This document shows, one piece after another, positions 14,269-27,000 of a DNA stretch of 64,000 bases; positions within the stretch are counted from its first letter, which is position 1; each line of letters opens with the position of its first letter. Made by a program: the position numbers and the translations under genes. The DNA comes from Chromobotia macracanthus (lineage: Eukaryota; Chordata; Actinopteri; Cypriniformes; Botiidae), in assembly GCA_036877525.1 (NCBI GenBank), contig JAZGTH010000007.1, positions 11,892,001-11,956,000 of the forward strand. The letters run 5' to 3'. Under the pieces are notes generated by a model. It was not told the DNA's origin. It saw nothing but the letters and a program-made list of their open reading frames with translations, and ran no database searches.

Positions 14269-14342
14269 GTCTATAATGTTAAGCAGCGGGATGCTTCTGC
14301 TTCTGGGGGTTGTGTTGTCTTCACCCGTTGCCCGTATGGAAG
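14269..14342 (+). CDS. acvr1: acvr1-like coding exon 1: start codon and signal peptide
   Basis: An acceptor (ttcatcag) ends at 14268 and a strong donor (ag|gtaaga) follows 14342. The ATG at 14276 opens MLSSGMLLLLGVVLSS, a short basic-poor N-terminus with a Leu/Val hydrophobic core, a typical secretory signal peptide. The exon ends in phase 1, matching the first ectodomain exon. The acceptor before the ATG means at least one 5' non-coding exon exists upstream. An in-frame Met at codon 6 could also start translation and would still give a signal peptide. Confidence 0.88.
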
Positions 14343-14706
14343 GTAAGAGTTTTGTACAGGTCTTCAAAAGACTTAAGATATAATTTATTATCTTATAACT
14401 TAAAATCTCTTTATTATCTTTTATATAATAGAATCTATTTAATTTTCTTCAGCTGTGGACACTTTTTGCTAGTGATGCACTGAAATGAAATTTCTGGGCC
14501 GAAATCAATACAGAAAATCCAAAATGAAAATGACATTTTAAAAAATAATATTTGCAAAATAGTTTTTTTTTATATAATTGTATTTATATAGTTCTATTAA
14601 TGTTCGACTTTTAACATATTTAAACACCAAAATTGGACAAAACATATTTTAAAGCGATACTAAATATTATTATTCCTTAAGTTCCTTGCAACAGAATCAA
14701 ATATAA

Positions 14707-14779
<73 letters not shown>

Positions 14780-16053
14780 TAATTTATTTTTTTTTTTAAA
14801 CGCATGCAAACAAAAACATTAAAACAAAAACATTAAAGCGTGATGCTGTGATTTGTGCATCTCACAGACCTTGCATAAATGTTACATACGCTGGTTTTGA
14901 GCTTTTCAGTCATTTCTTGTTATGTTAAGTGTTTTTATCGTTGCTATGACCGGCTGACATGATTGTCTTTTGATAATGCTAGAGTGAGAGTTAATGCGAG
15001 CACTGAAGGGAGAGGCGGGGGGTAAAGGGGAGCGGATTTATGCTTTCGGCCTTATTTTTCTTTCTGCTAAAACTCGATAATGTCATTTTTGGCCGAAAAT
15101 TTTCAGCTGAAAGTTTGGTGCATCCCACCTTTTTGCCTTTATAAATGTCCTTAAACACTGTTGAATGTTTATGTTTATTCCACTTTTTGTTTATATTTGT
15201 AGCATTTTAAACAGTAATATAGTTTTAGGATTGTTCACAGTGCCCCAAACAATGCCAACAAACAGGCAGGTTCACAGTAAAACAATGTATAAACTATTCA
15301 ACCTAACATCAACTGTCACCCCAGCTACTACACATCTGCAAAGGCTGGCAGGTACCTCACAACACTTTGTAAGGAGCCCCTCCCCCAGAGAACCCAGAGC
15401 TAAATAATGCAAGTAGCACACTGTCATTGTTTTAGGAGTACGACCACTGCTACTCTTAATAGTGGTACTATGGCTCACTCAGTATCCCCTGATTACTGCT
15501 GCAACTGTGTTTCTGTTGAGTTCTAGTTGGTCAGTGATCTTTCTGTATCCTTTCCATCTTTGTGAAGTCATGTTTAATTTTTCTCTGGCAGTTGTCAGTA
15601 CGACCCAATGCAGACAGATGCAACCCAAAAGTCAGAAATTGTCAAAATTCACAGGTAATTTTGTAACAGGTCATGGAAGTCACAGGTTTTCTAACTTGTT
15701 TGTCAATGATCACAGATGTATTCACTTTTGTTGCATTGAGTTTCTACTTTGTGGCCCGTATCTCAACAGTCTTTCTGAAGTATTAGGATTATTGTGGAGA
15801 TCAAAACGAGAAGGCCTATAAACTTGGCCAGATGGTAGGTCTCAATTTGGGGGTTGACAAAATGACCCTGATTGGCCAATAGGGGGTGCTACAGCAGTCC
15901 AAAACACGTCAGTGCTCATAACTCCTTTATACTTTGTCATACAAAGTGTCTTATATTGATAGAATGCTTGGCTCAGACAAACATGTATCTTTATTTTAAT
16001 TTCTGTTCTGAATTTTATTTCTTTTATTTCTTCTTATATCTTATTTCTTTATT

Positions 16054-16087
<34 letters not shown>

Positions 16088-19000
16088 AAACCTAAAAGTT
16101 ATATAAACCTAAAATATTTACAGATTCACTTTCATTTACACATACACTTATTTTTCACATTCATTAAAGTTTTTAGTCTTTAGGTTCTGTATTGGCTTCA
16201 TAAAAACCTTTTGTAGTCCTTGTCGTAGGGACTAGAACACATCATCAGAAGATAGGGATGCCGTGTTTTCATTATGAAAAAGGTTTAAACGGACCCGCTT
16301 AATGGTAGGGTAGGTGTTTTTAAATATTGTACGCGTAAGAAAAAAGCATGTGATACTTTTTTACTAATTCTGCACATAGGGGTACATTTGTTCTACGTAT
16401 GTTAAGGGATAGGGACGAGAGTGTAATTACATGCAGATATTTTAATGTAAGCACAGTTTAACAACATGTACACAATAGGTTGATGGTTATATATATTTTT
16501 GATCTTATGTAAGCATATAGTAGTTAAAGACACCTAATATAAAGTGGAACAGTTTAATTAGTTCTAATAAATAGTTACCCATAGTTGACGAAACAATTAT
16601 ATTTCTTAGTTATATTTCTATTTATTTGGCCAGTTTTGTATTTATTCGTCTCATGCAAATGAGTAAAAAAATGATTTTTTTTGTTTTTCTTTGCACAGAC
16701 AAAAGCACCGCTGGGGAAGTTGAGTGTGTCTGTGAGGGGTTCTCATGTGGTGGTCTCCATCGCTGTGTTGGCCGTCAATGTTTCTTTTTGTTTTCTGTCC
16801 GGAATGGAACAGCCTTCCAGCAGAAGGGGTGCATCTTGGGTAGTGAGGAAGGGCCAGGACATTGCAGAAGCTCCCTATTATTGCCATCTGTGGACTTGGT
16901 GCAGTGTTGCCAAGAAACATTGTGTAATATGAACATTACCGTGGAGATGCCAAGCACAGGTGAATCATGAAAGCTATAATTGTTGTAATTTTTAGAAATT
17001 AAATGTGCAACAGTTTAATGATGGAAAAATTATTTTAAATATGACTGTAAGCATTGATGATGGGCAAGCACTACAATGCCATCATCACCCTGTGCTTTTT
17101 AGAAAACAATACGTAGCTGTCACATGCATTTACTTACGAAAGTAACTGAGGTCTATTTTAAAGTCTTATTTAAGTAGGTCTTTTGTAAGTGACGCATTTT
17201 CTGCTGTCAGTTGGTGGTGCTATAACTGTTACTCACTGAATAGCCACATCATTGTGATCAGCCCACAACGCCAAACATATTTCCATGTTTCCAATATTCC
17301 AACATTATTTTTATGTAGATCACTCAATGCATGCCTGCAGAAGATATGAGAAACTTCCTGTTTTATTTATTTTCGTAAATTTATTCTGTGGCCATCGCAA
17401 CACCATTCGAGATATCAAAAAACCCTTTGCAATTTTGCATCTTTAATGTCTTGGCCTAATATTTGCCAAATTTGGTCACAATACCATAAATCCCCTAGGA
17501 ATATTTAAAAAGTCAAAGCTTGGAATCAACAAAAATCCACATACAATCCAAAATCGCACGTATTGTGGACTTTTAAATTTTGTTTTTATTGACGCACTTC
17601 CTGTTGCCAGTTGGTGCTGCTATGGACGTGACTCACAATAAAAGTATTTGCCAAGTTTGACACATATTGCTCAATACATGCTGTAGATATTAGAGACTTC
17701 CTGTTTCCTGTTTGTCGCCATAAATTTACCACTTCGCCCTGGCAACACCATTCAAGATATCATAAATCCCCTAGCAAATTCGAGTCTTTAATGTCTTAAC
17801 AATCTTTAGAATTATTAGAACTTATTAGAAGAAAAGCATGAAGCGTACACTTTATGATATTTCAGTGTAACTGCATTATTAATCCATATCATATGTTTTC
17901 TCTTCAGACGTGGCTGTTATCTCCCTGCCATCTGTGCACGAGTGTGTGTGTGAGGGTGAGGGGTGTGTAAGTGGGGCATTGTGTTGGGGTGAACAGTGTT
18001 TTGCCTCTCTGAGGGTGGGAGAGGGCATTCTGCAATCGCAGAAGGGCTGTTTAAATAAGACCACCTGTGACACACCTGCCTCACCTGACAAGATAATCAG
18101 TTGCTGTACGGGACAACTGTGTAATGCCAACATCACTATTGAGGCACCTATTAAAGGTGAGACTGTTACAATATTCCTGTCACTGAAAAAAAATTTCAGT
18201 TCCTAAGGGACTTCCCTAAGACATGTTTCTGATTTATTGTAAAGATTTGTCAGTGAACTGTTATTTCAAAGAAAAAACATTTAATTTCTGTTCCGGTGAC
18301 AACATCTGGGATGTGTAGGCTATTGATTAATGTTAACCAATAGCCAAGTAGCTATTTAGACATTGTTGTTAAAATGCCCCTATTATGCTTTTTCGAATAT
18401 TACCTTTATTGCAGTGCGTAACATAGCTGTCTGTGAAAGTAAACTGTCATCAGAGTTGTGAATCAGAAAGTGCATAACATGTAAAGTCTGTAAATTTCTG
18501 TATATATACACATCACTAGGTAACACATTTGTGTAATGCCTGCCTATGGTCTTCACTGACCATTCGTGAACAATGTATACACTTACTGCCCTGGGGTTAC
18601 ATCATGTCACGAAGATGCGTATTATGCTACTGGTCGTACTTTATGACAGAAGAGGTTTTCAGCTTTCTGGTACAGTTCCCGTACATGTAAATTTGAAATA
18701 CAATAACACTTCTATCACATCATGCAATGTACCACATAGCCTACTAAGTTTAAACTTGCTGCTGGGAAATGTACTGCTCAAATTGTGCTTGCATTTTCTG
18801 GTTGAGCGACTATATCATCTGTATCCTCTTAAGACTCAGACTCAAATGAAAAAGGTAAAATTGATGCCATTTTTCTGTCATTACAGTATATCTGGTGGTT
18901 GATTAGCCTCCGGTGCTGAAATTCAGTAGTGGGTGTTTTGTTTCTGATATTGCTGTATGTGGGAATACTATCACATATGACTGGACCAGCTGACCAATCA

Positions 19001-20956
19001 GAGTGGAGCAGGTTCATAGAAAGGAGGAAATTATACTGGTGGAATCCCTGAACTGCTTTAAATGCATCGTTTCAGGGTTATTGAGAAATGAGGTGAATAA
19101 ATGTGTAGTACGAGAAATTGGCTGTGTTTTTTTTAAACCTGGATGCATATAAACCTGTTGTTGGAGACTCCAAAAAAATGAGGAAACTTTAAAATGGCAT
19201 AATGGGGCACTTGAAAACCAAGGTTGAGCAATATTAGTAAAAATGATACATTTGATAAAAGAAGCATTAGCGTTGGGTGACATGAAGATGTTTTTAAGGG
19301 TGAACTTGACCTAGAGCCTCCATGTCCTGGTCAAAATTTCAGTGTTTCACAAAGGGAGTAGTCCAACTGAATCCATTACAAGCCACCAATGCCCATAACT
19401 GTCCAGTTTAACTCGAAAATGCATAACATTTTGCTAGATCACAAAAAACAGACAACAGTTTTTAAGGAAATGATTTAATGAAAAATCGTAAAATAATATA
19501 CTTAATAATCATATCCAGTTAAATATAATCATATCATGTTATGTTTTATGTTTATAACATGTTATGTTTCTATTTGTTTAGATGAGGAGTTGAAGGTGGC
19601 TCCTACAGAGCATGAGTGTGTGTGTGAAGGCCGGTCGTGTGTTACAGGAGATCGCTGTATGGGACAGCAGTGTTTCTCTTCTCTAACTCTAAGTGATGGG
19701 ACGCCCGTGTCTCAGAAGGGCTGTTTTAAGGTTTACGAGCAGGGCAGGATGACCTGCAAAACTCCCCCATCACCTGACCAGATTGTGGAGTGCTGTCAGT
19801 CTCACCTATGCAACATGAACCTCACTGTGGCACTTCCTGTACGAGGTAACGCTGACACAATAACCACACACATTCACACATACTGCTCCTTAAAGAAGAC
19901 AAGAAAAGAGTTTCTATTGGCAAGTTCGACAGGAATTGCATTGGTACATTTTGAGGCTTTTGCTTAGTTCTAATCTCTAATATGTCTTTATCAAACCCAA
20001 TTTTAACAATAGATGTTTGGCTTGTGTTTGTCTGACCGGAAATGTGCGGTTTTGTGCTGGTCATCAACACACCTTAGACCAGGGGTTCCTAAACGTTTTC
20101 ATTCCAGGACACACCTAGAAAGGTTTAATCTATGTCAAGACCCATCAATATATTTTTTAAAAGGGCCATAACATGGGTCATCATAAATTTTCCTTGATCT
20201 TTTCACATTCATAAGAGGTCTTTGAATCATTAATACATCCTGCAAGTTTCACTTCCTTAAATATATCCCATATACTTTGGAGGAGCAAATGAATCTGAAG
20301 GCCTTGTTATACTCATGAGATGATTGTGATAGCTGTAAGATGCCAGTCAAATGCTGTGCTGTTCCTGGCTAAATACATTTCTTAATTCTCAATGTTTTTT
20401 GGCCAAAATGTTCAGTAATATTATAAATACACCTCAGAATAGTTTCAGTTTTGTGCCTTACAAACCATATACATGCCTATACAAAAGGTTTGTATATATT
20501 TTATTACTATACATTCATTCATACATTCATATACTATACTTAAAGAAATTACTAAGCAGTTAGTTAAGCTTACAAGACACTGCTCACCGTGTAGTAAATA
20601 TGGACAATTACAGTTATAAAAATACACCGAAGATCAATGGATTAAGTTCTGATAGAGCAAACCTCGTATCTTGTATCTTCTGGCTTATGTCATTTGTATA
20701 CTGAATAAACTGAGAACTGAACTCAGAGGAAATAATCAAAAACTAAACACCTCTCTGAATAATATTATACATATACAAAACTGGTATTTTAATGACTCTG
20801 TGGTCCTTTTATTTTCACGTAATAAAATATACTGGTAATTACAGGATAAATGCATAAAGTGTTGTCTTTGTCTTTCTCTCTCTCACTCTCTCTCACTCTC
20901 TCTCACTCTCACTCACTCTCTCTCACTCACTCTCTCTCACTCTCTCTCACTCTCTC

Positions 20957-21018
<62 letters not shown>

Positions 21019-24000
21019 TCACTTAGTGGTGGAGGACCCCAATTACAGTGTAACAATGCTGGTGATTGTGATTGTGGCTCCAGTCATTGTTCTTATATTC
21101 CTGTCTGCCGTGGCGATCTTGATCTTCCGTCGAATCCACCATCACCAGATGGAGCATCTGACAGCCCATGACGCAGAGTATGGGACTATCGACGGTCTGA
21201 TCGCGTCTAATGTGGGAGAGAACACACTTGCAGTAAGGAAAACTGACACACACACACACACCACTGCCTTTGGTCATTTAAAGTACTTCAGCTCAAAGCA
21301 GTTTGGCAGAAAAATGTAATTTCATTGAAACAGCATAAATAACAAGTAAAGGTCAATTAAGTAAAAGAACCTAATGGATTACCTAAAATTATTGACCTTC
21401 ATTTAGAAACTACAGTACGTTAAGTCAAGATTTGTGGTGAGAATGCATATACATATGAACATGTATCCTGGAGCAGCATGTAAACACTACTGTAAAGAAA
21501 TAATTTAATCATGAAAGTTCATGTAATCAGATAAAGAATTACATAACAGTAGGCATAACAGCAGAATGTTATAATAGAAATATTAATCTCTCTTATGAAA
21601 CTGGTCAGGCAACAGCAATCGTTCTTTATGCAGCAAAATGACATTGAAGCAATTGAACCCCTACATTTGTTTTCAGTGTAAAGCAGGAGAACCTCAATGT
21701 AAAGCAAGAGTTCCCCAGTAGGACTGTTAAATTAGATCCTGTAACAGAGCTTAGCTGTATTCAAAACAATGTCGCTTTTTCAACAGTCACAAAATGCTAG
21801 AACACTGGTGTAATTCTTTCATTAATGCATAAATTTAAATGAAACAAAGCTGTTAACTACTACAATGCATGATTTAATAGTGTGGTACAATCATTGAAAA
21901 ATATGCAATGTCAGAGTAAAGAATCACATCTGACAATATTGTTCACACTCAGCAGAAGTTAAAAATGCAGTGTGACAACTATTTCATTTTGCATGGGAAA
22001 AATGTAACATCAGCCACCGACTGAATGAAACTGACAGTGGAAAACAGTAATCCCTCTATGGCAGGGGCATCAAACTCAGTTCCTGGAGGACCAGTGTTCT
22101 ACAGAGTTTAGCTTCAACCCTAATTAAACACATCTGGTCCAGCTAATCAAGGGCTCCATTTTCACTGAGAGTCTTAATGCTCAGATCCGGTCTTAGGTTC
22201 ATATCCATTTTTTCCCCGCCTGTTTACACTCATGCCTCATATCTGATTAATCTCCCGGCCAAAAAGATTCCAGTCATTCACTAATATGAGTGCCATAATT
22301 GACCCTCGAATTGTGGATGGACTTGCTAATTCATCTGTTCTACCTGTGCAACAAATTACGATCTGTGTTAGATGTAAAAAATAAGATTTTTTTGTGCCAG
22401 TGTAAGTGCAGTCAAGGTCTTCACTAGAAACCTCCAGGCACGTGTGCTGGAGCTGGTTGGAGTTAAACTCCGCAGGACATTGGCCCTCCAGGAGCTGAAT
22501 TTGACACCCCTGCTCTGTGGCGAGTGAAATCATCTTTCTAGCAAATCAGTAAGAGCGAATGTAATTAATATTAATGAGCGGAGCCATGCATGCCTAATTA
22601 CATGCCTAAGTAAACTTCATAAGACGTGAACAATAAAGATTGTCTTTGCCAAAAATGTTCATTATATATTAGTTAATGTTTAGACATAATAAACCTATTC
22701 ATTTATTGAACTATGACAAAAATACTGAGATGACCTGCATTTAAATGGAACACATTTAAATGTTTTGATTCTGTTTATAAGTACAGTACATTAAATAACA
22801 TGCATTTAAAGATTTTATGATGTATTGTTAAAATGTAACTTTTCAGAGTTTTCATTAAACTAGTCTCATGCTTTCCTTTCACAGCTCCACATGGGGTTGG
22901 GTGATGGTGGGCTATAAAGAGGAGTAAATCACCACTTTAGCATAAAGTGAATGTAGAATATCTGGGTGTGTAAAAGAGAAGGCAAAAACTAAATTGTGTA
23001 CCAGGATACACATAACGCCTAATTTTCAGCCAGCATTTTGACTTTGGGCAGTAATATTTGGGCAAAGTTAATAAAATAACACTGACCCATTTTGAACTTG
23101 AATTGTTGTTGTGATGAGAAGGTAAATATCCCTGGCAGTTTTTTGGCAATTAAAATATACATATTTACAGCTGCAATGCAAAACTTTTTTTGGTTAAAAG
23201 TGAACAAAAATCAGGTACATAATAAATCAATGTCAATAATCACTATACTTCTCCAATGTATCTCGTAAATAAATAGAAAAATGCAGTTCTTTGTTTACAG
23301 ATGTATCCAGTCAGGGATGTGTTTGATGACATTAAAATGCTAGATATGACATTCAGTTTCTTTTTGAGAAAATTAAGCAAAATCATGTGTTAGACATGGT
23401 TTTGCCGTTTGTGTGGATGAAATATGTGAATGCAGCATGGTACAGTATGTACAAATATTTAAATTCGGGACAGACACAGATACGGACATTTGCAGAAGTG
23501 CTCCTTGTCTCGCTCAAAAAAGAATATTAGTCCTTAATTAGTAGTCCTTAATTTACATCAAAACACAAAAGAAATACAAATACCTAACTTGAAGTTGTAA
23601 TACTTGCAATAAAAATGGCCTTTGTTGCTGATACGGCATTAAATATTAAAAAACAGAACAACAAATTTGACCATACTCTTTATAGTGTCCATATGTGCGT
23701 ACATTTCACATTAAATTCTCTAATTAATGTTCATACAGATGTCGTTTCTAATAACAATCTCACTTTAGGTGAAATTTAATAGACTATAACATTTTCTAAG
23801 TTTGATGAAACTCACAGTATTTCCCATAATGCCTCTCTGAGATTAAAGTTGCCACAGCAGAAACACTTAGACACTGGAATGTGTTTCAGTGAATCTGCCA
23901 TCTTTGCAGCATGTGTTTGCAGAGCTGCCCCTTTAGTCAATGGTTTTGGATCTTTTTTAGGCTGCTTTTAAAGACCTCTACTGAATGCTTGGCAACCAAA

Positions 24001-27000
24001 GCAAATATTCACCTGTTAAATGTTTGCCTGAGTGTAATTAAAACTCCTTGCCAGTGCCAAGAGAGACAAATGTAATTAAAAACACTTACGCCTCCTAGAG
24101 GCTGAGGAAATTAATGTGTTTATTGGTTTGCTTAGTGTTTATAAACATTTGAAGGCACCCAGCTCCAGATTGAGCCTTCAAAATTGTGAAGGAATTATTT
24201 CTAGATTTGTTTATACATTCATGCTTAATAAAGCTATCTTTTCATCATTCAAACATATGGTTATCCTGGTTTTTGTGGTTTTGGCCTATGGAGCTTTTTC
24301 ACATTGGAATGCGAGGTTAAGAGTAAAGGGTGTGTCTGGCTGCTTAGTGTCATCCTCTAAGGCATGTTTGGGTGTAGGGAACAAAGAAACAAAAATAAAG
24401 GATTTTAGGGAACAAAAACAAATTTGCCATTTTCATCAATACATCAAATTTTTATTTATCTTTTCATTATCTTTTGTGTCTATCCATCAGGATCTGTTGG
24501 ACCATTCCTGTACATCCGGGAGTGGCTCTGGATTGCCGTTCCTGGTGCAGAGAACAGTAGCTAGACAGATTACCCTCAGCGAGTGTGTGGGTATGTGTTC
24601 ACACCATTTCAGCAGTTCATCAGTTATTTAACTATACTTTGCTGACAGAAAATTATTTTGAGTCTATTTTATTTTTATTTTATCTAAATAAAGACTCAAA
24701 TACAGTAATTAATGTTAACAGAGTTTTGTTTATGTTTTTGGGTTAGTACTGCTCTGAAGTGTTCTTTTGTGTCAGGTAAGGGCCGGTATGGAGAGGTGTG
24801 GAGGGGTCAGTGGCAGGGAGAAAGTGTGGCTGTAAAAATATTCTCCTCTCGAGATGAGAAATCCTGGTTCAGAGAGACAGAAATCTACAACACTGTACTG
24901 CTGCGACACGAGAACATTCTGGGTAAATCACTTACACACACAAAGCTCATTATAGCATCTCTGTTCTCGTTTAAACGTACGTATACTGATTTACATGTTG
25001 CTGACCATGTTTATTCCTTTATGACCACATACCTATCTTCTAATGGCTACTTCAAGCAGCATAATATGCAATGTCATGAAACTCCAATCATCTCAAACTG
25101 TTTTTGCTTGTACATGACAATGCATTTACTGTATCCAAATGGCCTCCACAATCACCAGATTTTAATCCAATAGAACACCTTTGGGATATGGTGGAGCTAG
25201 AGATTTGCATCATGAATACCAAATATGTAAATACAAACTGACAAATATAAATATTTGCTCCAGTCAGTTCAGTTTTAAAACAGCATAAAAGAAAAATATT
25301 ACCATACTAGTGTTCTTTCAAAGCTGTATATGTAAAGTTGCAAAGGTTCTCTTCAGTCTTTAGAAAACTACTTTAAAATTTACTGCACTAAAAGTCATTT
25401 ATTCCTAAAATCTTCCTTATTCTTAAAAATGTATCCACTTGTGCCTCCATATGTTCCCTTTGAAGGTCCTTGGAGCCTGGTTTGAAAACTTCTGCTTAAC
25501 AAAAAAAATAGCTGTACAATAGACAAACTGTTTCTCTTTGTTTCTCAGGCTTCATTGCATCAGATATGACATCACGTAACTCCAGCACACAGTTATGGCT
25601 GATCACACACTATCATGAAATGGGCTCACTTTATGATTACCTGCAAATCAGCATGCTGGATGCTTCCGCCTGCCTGCAGATGGCGCTGTCTATCGCCAGT
25701 GGCCTTGCCCATTTGCATGTGGAGATATTTGGCACTCAGGGTAAACCAGCAATTGCCCACCGAGACCTGAAAAGCAAGAACATCTTAGTGAACAAAAACG
25801 GGCAGTGCTGTATTGCAGACCTCGGTAAGAATGAGTTTTAACTGTATGCATTACTTTGGTTTACATGGCATTCATATAGAATATTTATAGTAATACCATG
25901 AACTATATATTATCAGAAAACATTAAAAACACCATGTTAATTAGGGGTTCAAGTGCAAAGCATTAAATCCCTATAGCTCTAGTTTTTAAGACTTTAAGTT
26001 CAAATGCAGAGCATTTATTGCTTAGAAGTACATCATGAAATTTTATTTAATAAAACTGAGAATATTGGCATTTAAATTAGACATTTGACTTTTTGATTTA
26101 CAGACATGCATGTTGTTCCAGCTGTAAAGTTTTTGAAGAAAAATGTCCTTATATTTCCATATAGAATTTGAAACTTCTGCCCAGTAATACATAATAACTT
26201 TATACAAATTATGAAAATGGCTCTAAAGTTACTTTAACCCTGTTAATTGCTGTTTGCAGCTATATTTATTATTAGGGTTTCAAGTGCAAAGCGCTAAACA
26301 TTTCTTGCTTAAAAGTACATCATAAAACTTAGTAAAACTCAGAATCATTCTGAGTCATTCAAACACGCCAAATGTCGAATTTAATTTACAGACAATGCAT
26401 TTTGATACAGCACTATAACAATTTCCGTCATGAAAGTTTTGAGCCATTTTGAATTTTCCCAAAATCCTACTTTTTCTAACTTCTCCTAAGGTTTTTGTAT
26501 GATTTGCACTATATTTTGTACATAGCATCTACAGACACTGGTGACAAAAGTTATTAAAGTCACCCAATCATTCTTGTTTACCGCTTTAACGAATTTCACG
26601 GCTTTGGCTCATGCCAAATCCTGTGATACCAAATTTGTCCTAGTCAATGCTGCTTCCTGTTCGCCATTTTTAATTATATTGAAAACCTGCTTCGACCTCC
26701 TCCCACAGCATTTGTTAGATTTACACGAAACTTATGAAGCATGTAGAGACACAACAAAAAGTTATTCATGTTGATTGTTTGAATTATTCTCCTATACCAT
26801 GTCAACGAATTTGATGCGTGAGCATATAAAATGGAATTAAGACTGTATCTTTACAAAAACGACAAAGTCTATTGACTTTGTAGTTTGTAGTTGTCAGTGT
26901 CACAACATCCTCGATTGACTTTGTAGTTTGTAGTTGTCATTGTCACAACATTCTGGCAGCCTCCTAAAAATTTGGTGACAGTGTGTTGACAAAATTTGTA

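Noticed and set aside
16840..16960. A frameshift or early stop in ectodomain 1
   Set aside because: The exon reads open in the spliced frame; the stop after the exon lies beyond the donor at 16960.
16699..18156. Outer ectodomain exons as pseudo-exons or separate genes (for example a Ly6/uPAR gene)
   Set aside because: Each lacks its own signal peptide and stop codon, is phase 1-1, has good splice sites, keeps all ten cysteines, and is ACVR1-like rather than Ly6-like.
16699..19845. The three ectodomains as an assembly artefact
   Set aside because: The exons differ at about half their residues, have different lengths and lie in unrelated introns, so they cannot be a collapsed or repeated read of one exon.
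24116..24631. 171-codon plus-strand frame as a separate gene
   Set aside because: It contains the GS exon (24491-24590) in a shifted frame plus flanking intron; the real coding is the spliced exon.
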